Origin: Clostridia bacterium
GTDB taxonomy: Bacteria; Bacillota; Clostridia; Christensenellales; Aristaeellaceae
Reading direction: 5' to 3'
Length of the DNA: 42,702 nt
Assembly (NCBI GenBank): GCA_017470095.1
Contig: JAFUFC010000140.1
Span: 1 to 42,702 of the forward strand
Shown: one piece after another, positions 16,047-24,354 of the stretch
How positions within the stretch are numbered: position 1 is the stretch's first letter
Layout of the letters: every line of letters starts with the position of its first letter
Position numbers and translations under genes: made by a program
The notes under the pieces: model-generated
Databases searched by the model: none
What the model saw: the letters and a program-made list of their open reading frames with translations, nothing else
Told to the model about the DNA's origin: nothing

Positions 16047-17281
16047 TCGAATTTGGTCTACTGGGCGAAAAACTGGGCCACAGCTATTCGCCTCAAATTC
16101 ACCGGGTTTTCGGAGATTACGATTACCAATTGTACCCCGTCGGGGAGGAAGAACTGAAACGCATCTTAACGGAGAAGCAGTTCCGGGGGCTGAATGTGAC
16201 CATCCCCTACAAGCAAGCGGTGCTGCCTTTTTGTGATGAAATATCCGATTCTGTCCGCTTGATCGGCAGCGCCAACACGCTGGTGAACCGGCATGGGAAA
16301 ATCCGCGCCGACAACACGGATCTGCCTGGCTTTTTGACCATGATCGAAATGGCTGGCATTTCCCTAACCGGGAAAAAGGTCATCATTTTGGGCAGTGGCG
16401 GCACCTCCCTGACCGCCCAGGCCGCCTGTAAACAGCAAAACGCCCGGGAAACCGTGGTCGTTTCCCGCCGCGGGCTGGTAAACTATGACACGTTATATGC
16501 GTGTCACGCCGACGCGGAGGTGCTCATCAATGCCACGCCGGTGGGCATGTACCCCCATAACCTGCACTCCCCCGTCAACCTGGCCGCCTTTCCCCGGCTA
16601 AAAGGCGTTGCGGACGTGATCTATAACCCAGCCAAAACAGCCCTGATCCTGGACGCGGAGGAGCAGCACCTTCCCCATACCGACGGGCTGCGCATGCTGG
16701 TGGCCCAGGCCTGGCACGCCGCCAGGCAGTTCCTGGGGCAGGATATTCCAGCGCAAAAAATGAACGAAGCCTACCGATCCGTGCGCCGGGAAACGCTGAA
16801 TTTGGTACTGACTGGCATGCCTGGCTGCGGCAAAAGCACCCTGGGCCGGGAAATGGCCCAACGGCTGGGACGGACGTTTGTGGATTTGGACGTCGAAATC
16901 GAAAAAATCGCCGGGCCCATTCCAGCCATTTTTGCCGCCCAGGGCGAAGCGGGGTTCCGGGACATTGAAAGCCGGGTGGTGGAAACATTCGGCAAGGAAT
17001 CCGGCCTGGTGATCGCCACCGGCGGCGGAGCCATCCTGCGAAAAAGCAACGTGCGCACCCTGCGTCAAAACGGCGTGGTCGCCTGGGTGCAGCGGCCCAT
17101 CGAACAGCTCAGCCAGGAGGGCCGTCCTCTTTCGACGGGCATCGACGCCCTGCGCCGTATGGCGGACACCCGCACGCCCCTGTATCAAGCCGCCGCAGAT
17201 TTTTTCGTGCGCAACACCGGCACGGTAACCGCTGCCGTTCAACAATTGTGGGAGGGATTTAATGAAGCTGCTGGTTCTTAA
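16043..17281 (+). CDS. aroE: shikimate dehydrogenase - shikimate kinase fusion
   Basis: A 412-residue two-domain enzyme. Residues 1-245 are AroE: shikimate ligands in GHSYSP (12-17) and K57 (IPYK), the SANT and ADNTD motifs near 77-80 and 89-93, the nucleotide loop GSGGTS (117-122) and NATPVGMYP. Residues 253-412 are AroK: Walker A GMPGCGKST (258-266), DLD (281-283), FR (305-306), the GGG motif (327-329), lid RPL (361-363) and R377 in RTPLY. Both domains keep their key residues, so the protein should perform two consecutive steps (dehydroshikimate to shikimate to shikimate-3-phosphate). No stop or frameshift lies at the junction, so this is a true fusion. The downstream aroQ overlaps by 20 bases. 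Confidence 0.95.
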   Translation: MIEFGLLGEKLGHSYSPQIHRVFGDYDYQLYPVGEEELKRILTEKQFRGLNVTIPYKQAVLPFCDEISDSVRLIGSANTLVNRHGKIRADNTDLPGFLTMIEMAGISLTGKKVIILGSGGTSLTAQAACKQQNARETVVVSRRGLVNYDTLYACHADAEVLINATPVGMYPHNLHSPVNLAAFPRLKGVADVIYNPAKTALILDAEEQHLPHTDGLRMLVAQAWHAARQFLGQDIPAQKMNEAYRSVRRETLNLVLTGMPGCGKSTLGREMAQRLGRTFVDLDVEIEKIAGPIPAIFAAQGEAGFRDIESRVVETFGKESGLVIATGGGAILRKSNVRTLRQNGVVAWVQRPIEQLSQEGRPLSTGIDALRRMADTRTPLYQAAADFFVRNTGTVTAAVQQLWEGFNEAAGS

Positions 17282-17693
17282 CGGCCCCAACCTGAACATG
17301 CTGGGCATTCGGGAAAAGCACATTTATGGCACGCAAACCTATGCCGACCTGGAAGCGTTCATCCGGGAAAAAGCCGCTCAGCTTGGCGTGGAAGTGGACA
17401 TTTACCAAAGCAACCACGAAGGCGATCTGGTGGACAAAATCCAAGCGGCCTACAGAAAAGTCGACGGTATCGTCATTAACCCTGCCGCCTACACCCATAC
17501 CTCCGTGGCCATCCTGGACGCGTTGAAAGCCGTCAGCATCCCCGCCGCCGAAGTGCACCTGAGCGACGTGACGAAGCGGGAACCCTTCCGCCAGATCAGC
17601 TATGCCGGCATGGCCTGCCAGGCCCATTTCATCGGCTTGGGCTTTGAGGGCTACGCCCAGGCGATGGAATACCTGAAGAAAATGCTGAGCTGA
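17262..17693 (+). CDS. aroQ: type II 3-dehydroquinate dehydratase
   Basis: A 143-residue member of the small dodecameric dehydroquinases, which convert dehydroquinate to dehydroshikimate. The start LVLNGPNLNMLGIRE carries the catalytic-loop Arg, with the usual Tyr (IYG) just after it; QSNHEGDLVDKI, NPAAYTHTSVA (catalytic His region) and the EVHLSDVTKREPFR stretch complete the signature. The enzyme feeds the AroE domain encoded directly upstream, and it is the last gene of the operon. Start chosen for GGGAGG 6-7 bases before the ATG. Confidence 0.97.
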   Translation: MKLLVLNGPNLNMLGIREKHIYGTQTYADLEAFIREKAAQLGVEVDIYQSNHEGDLVDKIQAAYRKVDGIVINPAAYTHTSVAILDALKAVSIPAAEVHLSDVTKREPFRQISYAGMACQAHFIGLGFEGYAQAMEYLKKMLS

Positions 17694-17750
17694 GCTCTAT
17701 TCGAGGTCTCCGCGGCCTCGAGCTCCGCGCAAGGGGCCATTGGCCCCTTG
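17692..17750. repeat. two adjacent palindromic elements after aroQ
   Basis: TCGAGG (17701-17706) pairs with CCTCGA (17716-17721), flanked by GAGC/GCTC arms; then CAAGGGGCC (17730-17738) pairs perfectly with GGCCCCTTG (17742-17750) over a 3-base loop. The first overlaps the aroQ stop codon. No T-run follows, so the pair looks more like a palindromic repeat unit or an RNA-stabilising structure than a terminator. Confidence 0.55.
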
Positions 17751-17846
17751 ACCCCTTCCCGACGATAATACTTGACTGAAAAAACAAGCCTGTATTCGCC
17801 TACAACGATTGTGCCATCAAGCAAATTCCCGAGCATATGAAAACAG

Positions 17847-17892
17847 AAAGGCTGCCAGAAAATGATCGCGTTCATTTTCCAGCAGCCTTTTC
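17847..17892. terminator. bidirectional terminator between the aro operon and ileS
   Basis: AAAGGCTGC pairs with GCAGCCTTT, and inside it GAAAATGA pairs with TCATTTTC around a 6-base loop. T-runs lie on both sides. Confidence 0.85.
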
Positions 17893-17897
17893 GTGAG

Positions 17898-18068
17898 GCG
17901 TTTTACGCACCGCTCAGCCGGTAAAACCGGTCTGCATAGGAACGATCAATCGTCATCCATCCAATTGTTGCTCGCATTGCTTTGAATGACAGCCAACCCC
18001 AAGCGGTCTCTTGGGTTCTTTCTCTGACACAGAGAAGGAACACAGTTCCCCTAACTGACGTTCCGTCA
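17898..18068. other. cluster of short hairpins downstream of ileS
   Basis: No gene is seen here. Seven short inverted repeats lie in a row: 17898-17908, 17918-17930, 17942-17953, 17995-18017 (8 bp, 6-base loop), 18020-18036 (7 bp, 3-base loop), 18037-18049 (5 bp, 3-base loop) and 18056-18068 (5 bp, 3-base loop, covering the ileS stop). The last four are separated by 0-6 bases. Confidence 0.6.
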
Positions 18069-21000
18069 AATCTTCTTCACGCTCAGGGAAGCGGGCTTAC
18101 CGTTGATATCCCAATCCTGCTGAACCGCGTCTTCAGGCGCGGCGACATAAGCCACATCTTCAGCCAGCACGCCCTGACGGATCATGGCTTCATACGCCCG
18201 TACGGCGGCCACCACCGCTTCGTCGCCCTGGCAGGTGACGGCAATGCGGTCAGTCACATCAAAGCCCGCGTCCTTGCGCATGGATTGCAGCTTGCTGATC
18301 ACCTCGCGGGCATAGCCTTCCTGCACCAGTTCGGGCGTCAGGGTGGTATCCAGCACCACGGTCAGCTTGCCGTCCACCTGGGAGGTGAAGCCTTCCTTCT
18401 TCACAGCTTCCACCAGCACGTCTTCCTTGTTCAGGATAATGTTGGTGCCATCCACGGTCAAGGTAACAGTTTCGCCCCGTTCAAAGGCGGCTACCACATC
18501 GCTGCCGTTTAGCTTCTGCAATTCGCCACGCATCCGGCCCAGGAATTTTCCGTACCGGGTTTTCAGGGTCAAGAAGTTGGGTTTGAGATCGTAGTTGACG
18601 AATTCGCCCGCGTCGGTGATGAACTGCACGTTCTTCACATTCAGTTCATCCTCCACCAGGCTCTTGTAGGCTTCGCCAAATTCCGCGCCGGACACATACA
18701 GCGTGTTCAGCGGCTGGCGCACCTTCATATTGCTCAGCTGGCGGCAGGAGCGGCCCAGCTGCACCACCGTTTCCACGGCAGCCATCTGGCGCTCGGCATC
18801 GGCATTGATCATGGCTTCGTCGCACACCGGGAAGTCGGTCAGATGCACGGATTCCGGCGCGTCGGGATTCACGCTGCGGACAATATTCTGATAAATGCTC
18901 TCAGCCATGAAGGGCATGTAGGGCGCGATCAGGCGGGTCAGACTTTCCAGCACAGTGTACAGCGTCATAAACGCCGCTTCTTTATCTTCCGCCATGCCCT
19001 TGCCCCAGAACCGGTCGCGGCCCAGGCGCACATACCAATTGCTCAGTTCATCCACAAAATCGCTGATCTTGCGGGTAGATTCGGTGATGCGGTAAGCGGA
19101 AAGGTCTTCATCCACGCCTTTGATGACGGTGTTCAGCCGGCTGAGCACCCACTTGTCCATCAGCGTCAATTTGCATTTTTTCAAGTCGTGCTTGGCAGGA
19201 TCGAACTGGTCGATGTCAGCATAAAGCACGTAGAAGTAGTAAGTATTCCACAGCGTGGTCATAAACTTCCGGGGGCCTTCATTCAGAGCGTCCTCATGGA
19301 AGCGGCAGGGCAGCCAAGGCGCGGACGCGGAATAGAAGAACCAGCGGATGGCGTCGGCCCCCTGCTTTTCCAGCACCACCTTGGGGTCCACAACGTTTCC
19401 CAGGTGCTTGCTCATCTTCCGGCCGTCTTTATCCTGCACATGGCCCAGCACCACACAGTTTTCAAAGGGCGCACGGCCAAAGATCAAAGTCGAAATAGCC
19501 AGCAGGGTGTAGAACCAGCCGCGGGTCTGGTCGATGGCTTCGGAAATGAAGTTGGCCGGGAAGCGTTTTTCAAAGATTTCCTTATTTTCAAAGGGATAAT
19601 GCCACTGAGCGAAAGGCATGGAACCAGAATCGTACCAGCAGTCGATAACCTCCTTCACCCGGTGCATGGGTTTGACGCAATGAGGACACTTGATGACCAC
19701 TTCATCAATATAGGGCCGGTGCAGTTCGGGCAGGTTCACTTCACCGATGGCCATGTCGTACAATTCCTGCTTGCTGCCGATGACGTGCATATGGTTGTCC
19801 TCGCACAGCCAGATAGGCAGCGGCGTGCCCCAGTAGCGTTCGCGGCTCAGGCCCCAATCCACCACATTCTCCAGGAAATTGCCCATGCGTCCTTCCTTGA
19901 TGTTGTCCGGATACCAGTTGACAGAGCGGTTGTTGGCCACCAGTTCATCCCGCACGGCGGTCATTTTGATGAACCAGGTGGGCCGGGCGTAGTACATCAG
20001 CGGCGTATCGCAGCGCCAGCAGAAGGGATAATCGTGGGCAAAAGGAACAGCGGCAAAGAGCAAGCCCCGCTCCTTCAAATCCTTGAGGATCATGGGGTCG
20101 GCGTCCTTGATGAACACGCCGGGCCAGGCCGTTTCTTCCACGAATCGGCCCTGGGTGTTGACCAGGTTGACAAAAGGCACGCCGTTTTCCCGGCAGACCC
20201 GGTTATCATCCTCGCCGTAAGCGGGCGCAATATGCACGATGCCGGAGCCATCCTCCATGGTGACGTAATCGTCGCATACCACGAACCAAGCTTTCTTGTC
20301 CGGCTCCACGAAGCGGTAGAGCGGCTCGTATTCCATCCCCTTCAGGTCGCTGCCCACGCATTCGGAGAGGATCTCCGGTTCCTTTCCTTCCAGAACCTTT
20401 TCCACCAGGGCCTTGGCCATGATGTAGGTGATGCCCTCGTTGGTTTTCACCCGGCAATAGGTTTCGTGGGGATTAACGCACAGGGCCAGGTTGCTGGGCA
20501 ACGTCCAGGGCGTGGTGGTCCAAGCCAGGAAATAGACGCCCTCTTCGCCCTTCACCTGGAAGCGCACGAAGGCGGATTTTTCCTTCACGTTCTTGTAACC
20601 CTGGGCCACCTCATGAGAGGACAGGGCAGTGCCGCAGCGAGGGCAATAGGGCACGATCTTGTGGCCCTGATAGATCAAACCCTTTTCGGCGATGGTTTTC
20701 AGGCTCCACCATTCGGATTCGATGTAATCGTCATGGTAGGTCACATAGGGGTGCTTCATATCCACCCAGAAGCCTACCCGGTCGCTCATTTCTTCCCATT
20801 CGTGCAGGTACTTCCACACAGATTCCTTGCATTGCTGAATGAACGGCTCGATGCCGTACTGTTCAATTTGCGGCTTTCCATCCAGTCCCAGTTTCTTTTC
20901 CACTTCCAATTCAACAGGCAGCCCGTGGGTATCCCAGCCAGCCTTGCGCAGCACGTTTTGCCCCTTCATGATGTGGTAGCGGGGGATCAAATCTTTGATG

Positions 21001-21191
21001 GCCCGGGTTTCCACGTGGCCGATGTGGGGCTTGCCGTTGGCGGTGGGCGGGCCGTCAAAGAATGTGAAGGTATCCTTGGCGTTGTCCCGGGCATGGAAAG
21101 ATTTTTCCACGATGCCGTTGTCCTTCCAGAACTGGATCACATCCAATTCCCGGGCGGCGAAGTTCATGTCCGTCGTGACTTTTTTGTACAT
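18066..21191 (-). CDS. ileS: isoleucyl-tRNA synthetase, long (type 2-like) form
   Basis: A 1041-residue class I synthetase that charges tRNA-Ile with isoleucine. HIGH is at 56-59 in GPPTANGKPHIGHV, the editing domain follows, and the second signature near residue 592 reads KMSKH rather than KMSKS. Length, the TANGKPH start and the SAPWLPCRFHEDALNEG segment point to the eukaryote-like IleRS2 form, many of which tolerate mupirocin; resistance itself is inference. The ATG at 21191 follows an AGGAGGAG site. Transcription is controlled by the upstream T-box. It is apparently monocistronic and ends at the terminator at 17847-17892. Confidence 0.97.
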   Translation of the reverse strand: MYKKVTTDMNFAARELDVIQFWKDNGIVEKSFHARDNAKDTFTFFDGPPTANGKPHIGHVETRAIKDLIPRYHIMKGQNVLRKAGWDTHGLPVELEVEKKLGLDGKPQIEQYGIEPFIQQCKESVWKYLHEWEEMSDRVGFWVDMKHPYVTYHDDYIESEWWSLKTIAEKGLIYQGHKIVPYCPRCGTALSSHEVAQGYKNVKEKSAFVRFQVKGEEGVYFLAWTTTPWTLPSNLALCVNPHETYCRVKTNEGITYIMAKALVEKVLEGKEPEILSECVGSDLKGMEYEPLYRFVEPDKKAWFVVCDDYVTMEDGSGIVHIAPAYGEDDNRVCRENGVPFVNLVNTQGRFVEETAWPGVFIKDADPMILKDLKERGLLFAAVPFAHDYPFCWRCDTPLMYYARPTWFIKMTAVRDELVANNRSVNWYPDNIKEGRMGNFLENVVDWGLSRERYWGTPLPIWLCEDNHMHVIGSKQELYDMAIGEVNLPELHRPYIDEVVIKCPHCVKPMHRVKEVIDCWYDSGSMPFAQWHYPFENKEIFEKRFPANFISEAIDQTRGWFYTLLAISTLIFGRAPFENCVVLGHVQDKDGRKMSKHLGNVVDPKVVLEKQGADAIRWFFYSASAPWLPCRFHEDALNEGPRKFMTTLWNTYYFYVLYADIDQFDPAKHDLKKCKLTLMDKWVLSRLNTVIKGVDEDLSAYRITESTRKISDFVDELSNWYVRLGRDRFWGKGMAEDKEAAFMTLYTVLESLTRLIAPYMPFMAESIYQNIVRSVNPDAPESVHLTDFPVCDEAMINADAERQMAAVETVVQLGRSCRQLSNMKVRQPLNTLYVSGAEFGEAYKSLVEDELNVKNVQFITDAGEFVNYDLKPNFLTLKTRYGKFLGRMRGELQKLNGSDVVAAFERGETVTLTVDGTNIILNKEDVLVEAVKKEGFTSQVDGKLTVVLDTTLTPELVQEGYAREVISKLQSMRKDAGFDVTDRIAVTCQGDEAVVAAVRAYEAMIRQGVLAEDVAYVAAPEDAVQQDWDINGKPASLSVKKI

Positions 21192-21218
21192 TTCTTCTCC
21201 TCCTATCCAATTTGTAAA

Positions 21219-21456
21219 GAAAAAGCCCGTCCCAACATTTCATTGGGACGGACTTGAAAAAGCCGCGGTACCACCCAACTTGGCGCTTGTATGAAAAAAC
21301 GCCCAGCTCGTTGCATCCTCTATCGCGGATGAAGCGCCCGCCCTTCGGCAGGAGGCTCCAAAGTGATCCAGCGCTGCGCTGCCTGCCAGGCTTCCACCCT
21401 TCCCGGCTCTCTTAAAAGCAGTTGTGCAGGCCCGTCTTTTTCATCGCCCGAACGGG
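21219..21456 (-). promoter_or_regulatory. T-box riboswitch of ileS (isoleucine specifier)
   Basis: On the minus strand the conserved T-box sequence GGGTGGTACCGCGG lies at 21276-21263, pairing region for the tRNA acceptor end. It is followed by a terminator, AGTCCGTCCCAA with TTGGGACGGGCT (21254-21224), and a T-run. Upstream, GGATCACTTTGGAG contains the putative specifier AUC (21367-21365), an isoleucine codon, matching the gene. The leader of about 235 bases has normal T-box length. Uncharged tRNA-Ile should stabilise the antiterminator and raise ileS expression. Confidence 0.93.
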
Positions 21457-21460
21457 AAAT

Positions 21461-21489
21461 ATTATAGCGGAAACAAACCGGTTTGTAAA
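21461..21489 (-). promoter_or_regulatory. promoter of the ileS T-box leader
   Basis: TTTACA and TATAAT with a 17-base spacer on the minus strand. A perfect 14-base palindrome, ACAAACCGGTTTGT (21473-21486), covers part of the -35 and most of the spacer. Confidence 0.8.
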
Positions 21490-21501
21490 GGGGCAGAAAA
21501 G

Positions 21502-21530
21502 AAAAAAGCGAAGCGCGCACAACGCCCCGC
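21502..21530 (-). terminator. terminator after the esterase gene
   Basis: GCGGGGCG pairs with CGCTTCGC (two G-T pairs) over a 7-base loop, followed by six T on the minus strand. Confidence 0.8.
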
Positions 21531-21539
21531 AAAGGATGA

Positions 21540-22292
21540 TTATTCATTTTCGGCGGTTTCTTCCGCCGTTGGTTCCGTCCAAGTGAGAAAATCCAGCAAG
21601 TCCTGATCCAGAAAAGCGTTTTTCTGCATTTGCTGGTGGGTGGCGTCGATGGCGAACAGCTCGGCTGGATAACCCGCATCCATCAGCTTTTGGGTAAATT
21701 TCATGGAGGACTTAGGCGGCACATTGGTATCCCTGGTGCCCACATAGGTCCGCACATAGGTGCCTGCAAAGGGTTCCAACAGTTCCTCTTCCTGCTCCAT
21801 CCGACCGCATACGCTGGCAAAGCGGGTGAAAAATTCAGGATACAGTTCAATCATGCCCCAGCCATAGGTGGCACCCATGCTGAAGCCTGCCAAGGTCAAC
21901 CGATCCGGATCAGTTTGATATTCCTCAGCCACCTTCTCGACCATGGCCATCACCTGATTCCGCAGATAAGCCCAATTGGTCCTGGGCATTTGCGGCACCA
22001 GCAGCACCGCCGGAAACGAAGCAATGGCGTCCTTCTGAATCAGAGCAGGCAGTCCCGCCGTCAATGCCCGGTCTCCGGATTCGCCGGAGCCGTGGATGTA
22101 AACTACCAGCGGCAGCCCTTCCGGCGCCATTTCCTCCGGGGTGTACACATAGTAGGTCATCCGTGGGCCTATTTCCAGGCGCACGCTGCCTTTCTCAAAC
22201 CGGCTTTTTTTCGCCAGCGCGGAGGATGGCAGCAAAAGCGCCATCATGAAAAGAGCCGCGCCAATCCTTTTCCACACCGCCGTCTTTTGCAT
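21540..22292 (-). CDS. secreted alpha/beta-hydrolase (phospholipase/carboxylesterase family)
   Basis: A 250-residue exported hydrolase. Residues 1-27 form a signal peptide ending in SALA. The catalytic serine lies in GFSMG, the nucleophile elbow; a later aspartate (RDTNVPP) and a histidine (DATHQQM) complete a plausible triad. The oxyanion segment YIHGSGESGDR is typical of PHB-depolymerase-like and phospholipase/carboxylesterase enzymes, which cut carboxylic esters of plant polymers or lipids; the substrate is not predictable here. The ATG at 22292 lies 13 bases after the rnj stop and is preferred over an upstream TTG that would add a charged tail before the signal peptide. It is cotranscribed with rnj. 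Confidence 0.82.
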   Translation of the reverse strand: MQKTAVWKRIGAALFMMALLLPSSALAKKSRFEKGSVRLEIGPRMTYYVYTPEEMAPEGLPLVVYIHGSGESGDRALTAGLPALIQKDAIASFPAVLLVPQMPRTNWAYLRNQVMAMVEKVAEEYQTDPDRLTLAGFSMGATYGWGMIELYPEFFTRFASVCGRMEQEEELLEPFAGTYVRTYVGTRDTNVPPKSSMKFTQKLMDAGYPAELFAIDATHQQMQKNAFLDQDLLDFLTWTEPTAEETAENE

Positions 22293-22305
22293 CGTTTTGC
22301 GAGCC

Positions 22306-23970
22306 TTATCCCAAATCGACAATGATAGGCAAGATCATCGGATTGCGCTTGATCTTCTCATAGATGTAGCGATGCAATTCATCCTTGATCCGGTTCTTGA
22401 TGCTGGGCCAATCGCTGCCTTCGATACGGCCGTAGGAAGCGATGATATTGCGCACCACTTCCCGGGTAGATTCGATGATATCTTCGTTTTCCCGCACGTA
22501 CACAAAGCCGCGGGAGATGACGTCCGGCCCGGAAACCAGCACGCCGTTGGTGCGGTCAAAGGCCATGGCCACGATGATCAAGCCATCCTGAGACAGATGC
22601 TTGCGGTCCCTGAGCACCACGTTGCCCACATCGCCAATGCCCAGGCCGTCCACCAGCACTTCGCCGGTGGGCACGGTGCCCGCGATGGTCAGAGAATCCT
22701 GGCTCATTTCGATCACCTGGCCGGCAGCGGGCAGAACAATGTTTTTTCGGTCCATGCCCATCGATTCGGCCAATTCGGCATGCTGCCACAGCATCCGGTA
22801 TTCCCCGTGAACGGGGATGAAATACTTGGGCCGCACCAGGGCGTGCATCAATTTGATTTCTTCCTGGCAGGCGTGGCCGGAAACGTGCACCTCCGCCATG
22901 GCCTCGTAAATCACCTCGGCCCCACAGCGATACAGCTGATTGATTACCCGGGAGACGAATTTTTCGTTGCCGGGGATGGGCGTGGCGGAAATGATCACCT
23001 TGTCGCTGGGCTTGATTTGCAGTTTCCGATGTTCGGAATAGGCCATTCGGGTCAGCCCGCTCATGGGCTCGCCCTGGCTGCCGGTGGTCAAAATCAGCAG
23101 TTCGTCATCCCGGTAATTGTCCAAATCATCCACTTCCAGCAGACAATCATCAGGAATGACCAATTCGCCGATCTGCATGGCCACCTTGCTGACGGAAATC
23201 ATGCTGCGGCCCACAAAGCACACCTTGCGGCCAAAGCGGATGCCGCTGTCAATCACCTGCTGCAAACGGTTGATATTACTGGCAAACATGGCCACGATGA
23301 CCCGTCCCGCAGCATTGCGGAACTGGGCGATGAACGTGTCGCCGATTTTCTTTTCACTCATGGTGTAGCCCGGCCGCTCAATATTGGTGCTCTCGCACAG
23401 CAGAGCCAGCACGCCCTTTTCGCCCACAGCGGCCAGGGTGCTCAAATCGGTCACTTCTCCATCGACGGGGGTAAAATCAATTTTGAAGTCCCCAGAATGC
23501 ACCACAATGCCTGCCGGGCAGGTGATGATCAGGGCGCAAGCGCCGGGAATAGAATGGTTCACCTTCACGAATTTCACCGTGAATTGGCCGATCTTGACCT
23601 CCTGCCGGGGCACGATGGCGTTCATCTGAATGCCGTTCACTCGGTGCTCCCGCAGTTTCAGATCGATCAGCGCCAGGGTAAGCCGTGTGCCCCAAATGGG
23701 CGCAGGCACCTGCTGGAGCACATAGGGCGTAGCGCCGATATGGTCCTCATGAGCGTGGGTAAACACATAACCCCGAACCCGGTCCTTATTGGCCTCCAGG
23801 TAGGAGGTATCGGGAATCACCAAGTCGATGCCCAGCATATCCTCATCCGGGAAAATGGAGCCGCAATCCACGATCAAAATATCATCTTCATATTCAATGG
23901 CGGTCATGTTCTTGCCGATTTCATCCACGCCGCCTAACGGAATAATGCGCAGTTTCGGAAATTGTGCCAT
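22306..23970 (-). CDS. rnj: ribonuclease J
   Basis: A 554-residue metallo-beta-lactamase-fold ribonuclease with 5'-exonuclease and endonuclease activity, central to mRNA decay and rRNA maturation in Firmicutes. The metal motif HAHEDHIG is at 72-79, with further ligands in VNHSIPGA and HSGDFKID. The beta-CASP segment includes LLTTGSQGEP and ISATPIPGNE, and HVSGHA and PVHGEYRM follow. The ATG has AAAGGAGGAG at 6-8 bases. The message has a leader of about 110 bases. Only one RNase J is seen here; many Firmicutes have two. Confidence 0.97.
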   Translation of the reverse strand: MAQFPKLRIIPLGGVDEIGKNMTAIEYEDDILIVDCGSIFPDEDMLGIDLVIPDTSYLEANKDRVRGYVFTHAHEDHIGATPYVLQQVPAPIWGTRLTLALIDLKLREHRVNGIQMNAIVPRQEVKIGQFTVKFVKVNHSIPGACALIITCPAGIVVHSGDFKIDFTPVDGEVTDLSTLAAVGEKGVLALLCESTNIERPGYTMSEKKIGDTFIAQFRNAAGRVIVAMFASNINRLQQVIDSGIRFGRKVCFVGRSMISVSKVAMQIGELVIPDDCLLEVDDLDNYRDDELLILTTGSQGEPMSGLTRMAYSEHRKLQIKPSDKVIISATPIPGNEKFVSRVINQLYRCGAEVIYEAMAEVHVSGHACQEEIKLMHALVRPKYFIPVHGEYRMLWQHAELAESMGMDRKNIVLPAAGQVIEMSQDSLTIAGTVPTGEVLVDGLGIGDVGNVVLRDRKHLSQDGLIIVAMAFDRTNGVLVSGPDVISRGFVYVRENEDIIESTREVVRNIIASYGRIEGSDWPSIKNRIKDELHRYIYEKIKRNPMILPIIVDLG

Positions 23971-24090
23971 ATATTCTCCTCCTTTTTCAAATATGGCAAT
24001 CTATGAAAAACGATGCTTTTCGCTTGAAAAAAACCTATCGATTTCATCATCATGGAAGCGTCAAAAGACACAACCTTCCAATCTGTTCAT

Positions 24091-24099
24091 ATTATAGCA
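24091..24099 (-). promoter_or_regulatory. extended -10 promoter of rnj
   Basis: TGCTATAAT on the minus strand, without a good -35. An imperfect hairpin (GGAAG/CTTCC arms) lies shortly after the predicted start. Confidence 0.6.
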
Positions 24100-24286
24100 T
24101 ATTCTTTCAATTCCCGCCAGTATTACATTTGACGAAATTGAACCCAAAATATACGCCACTATGAACAAATTGCACAAACCATGGCGCAAAAATGACCACT
24201 CAATCCATTTCCTTGTCGCAAACGGAAACCAAAGTTCAGGGGAAGAAATACGCCCTCCCGCCCAAAAAGTTTCAGCCTTTCGCCCG

Positions 24287-24315
24287 TTGTTTCCTCTCTT
24301 TTCCTGTGATATAAT
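24287..24315 (+). promoter_or_regulatory. promoter of the dipeptidase operon
   Basis: TTGTTT and TATAAT with a 17-base spacer; predicted start near 24322. The preceding stretch 24100-24286 holds nothing else I can name. Confidence 0.75.
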
Positions 24316-24324
24316 GTAAGGTAA

Positions 24325-24337
24325 GCCCGTTCCGGGC
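24325..24337 (+). other. 5'-terminal mRNA hairpin of the dipeptidase operon
   Basis: GCCCG and CGGGC arms over a 3-base loop, about 3 bases from the predicted start and just before the AAGGAGG site at 24340. Confidence 0.45.
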
Positions 24338-24354
24338 CCAAGGAGGAATTCGCC

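Noticed and set aside
18843..21257. Very long plus-strand open frame opposite ileS
   Set aside because: It mirrors the minus-strand ileS gene, has no ribosome site or recognisable motif, and is explained by the codon bias of ileS in a GC-rich genome.
22246..23937. Long plus-strand frame opposite rnj
   Set aside because: Antisense shadow of a certain gene; His-rich composition is typical of such shadows.
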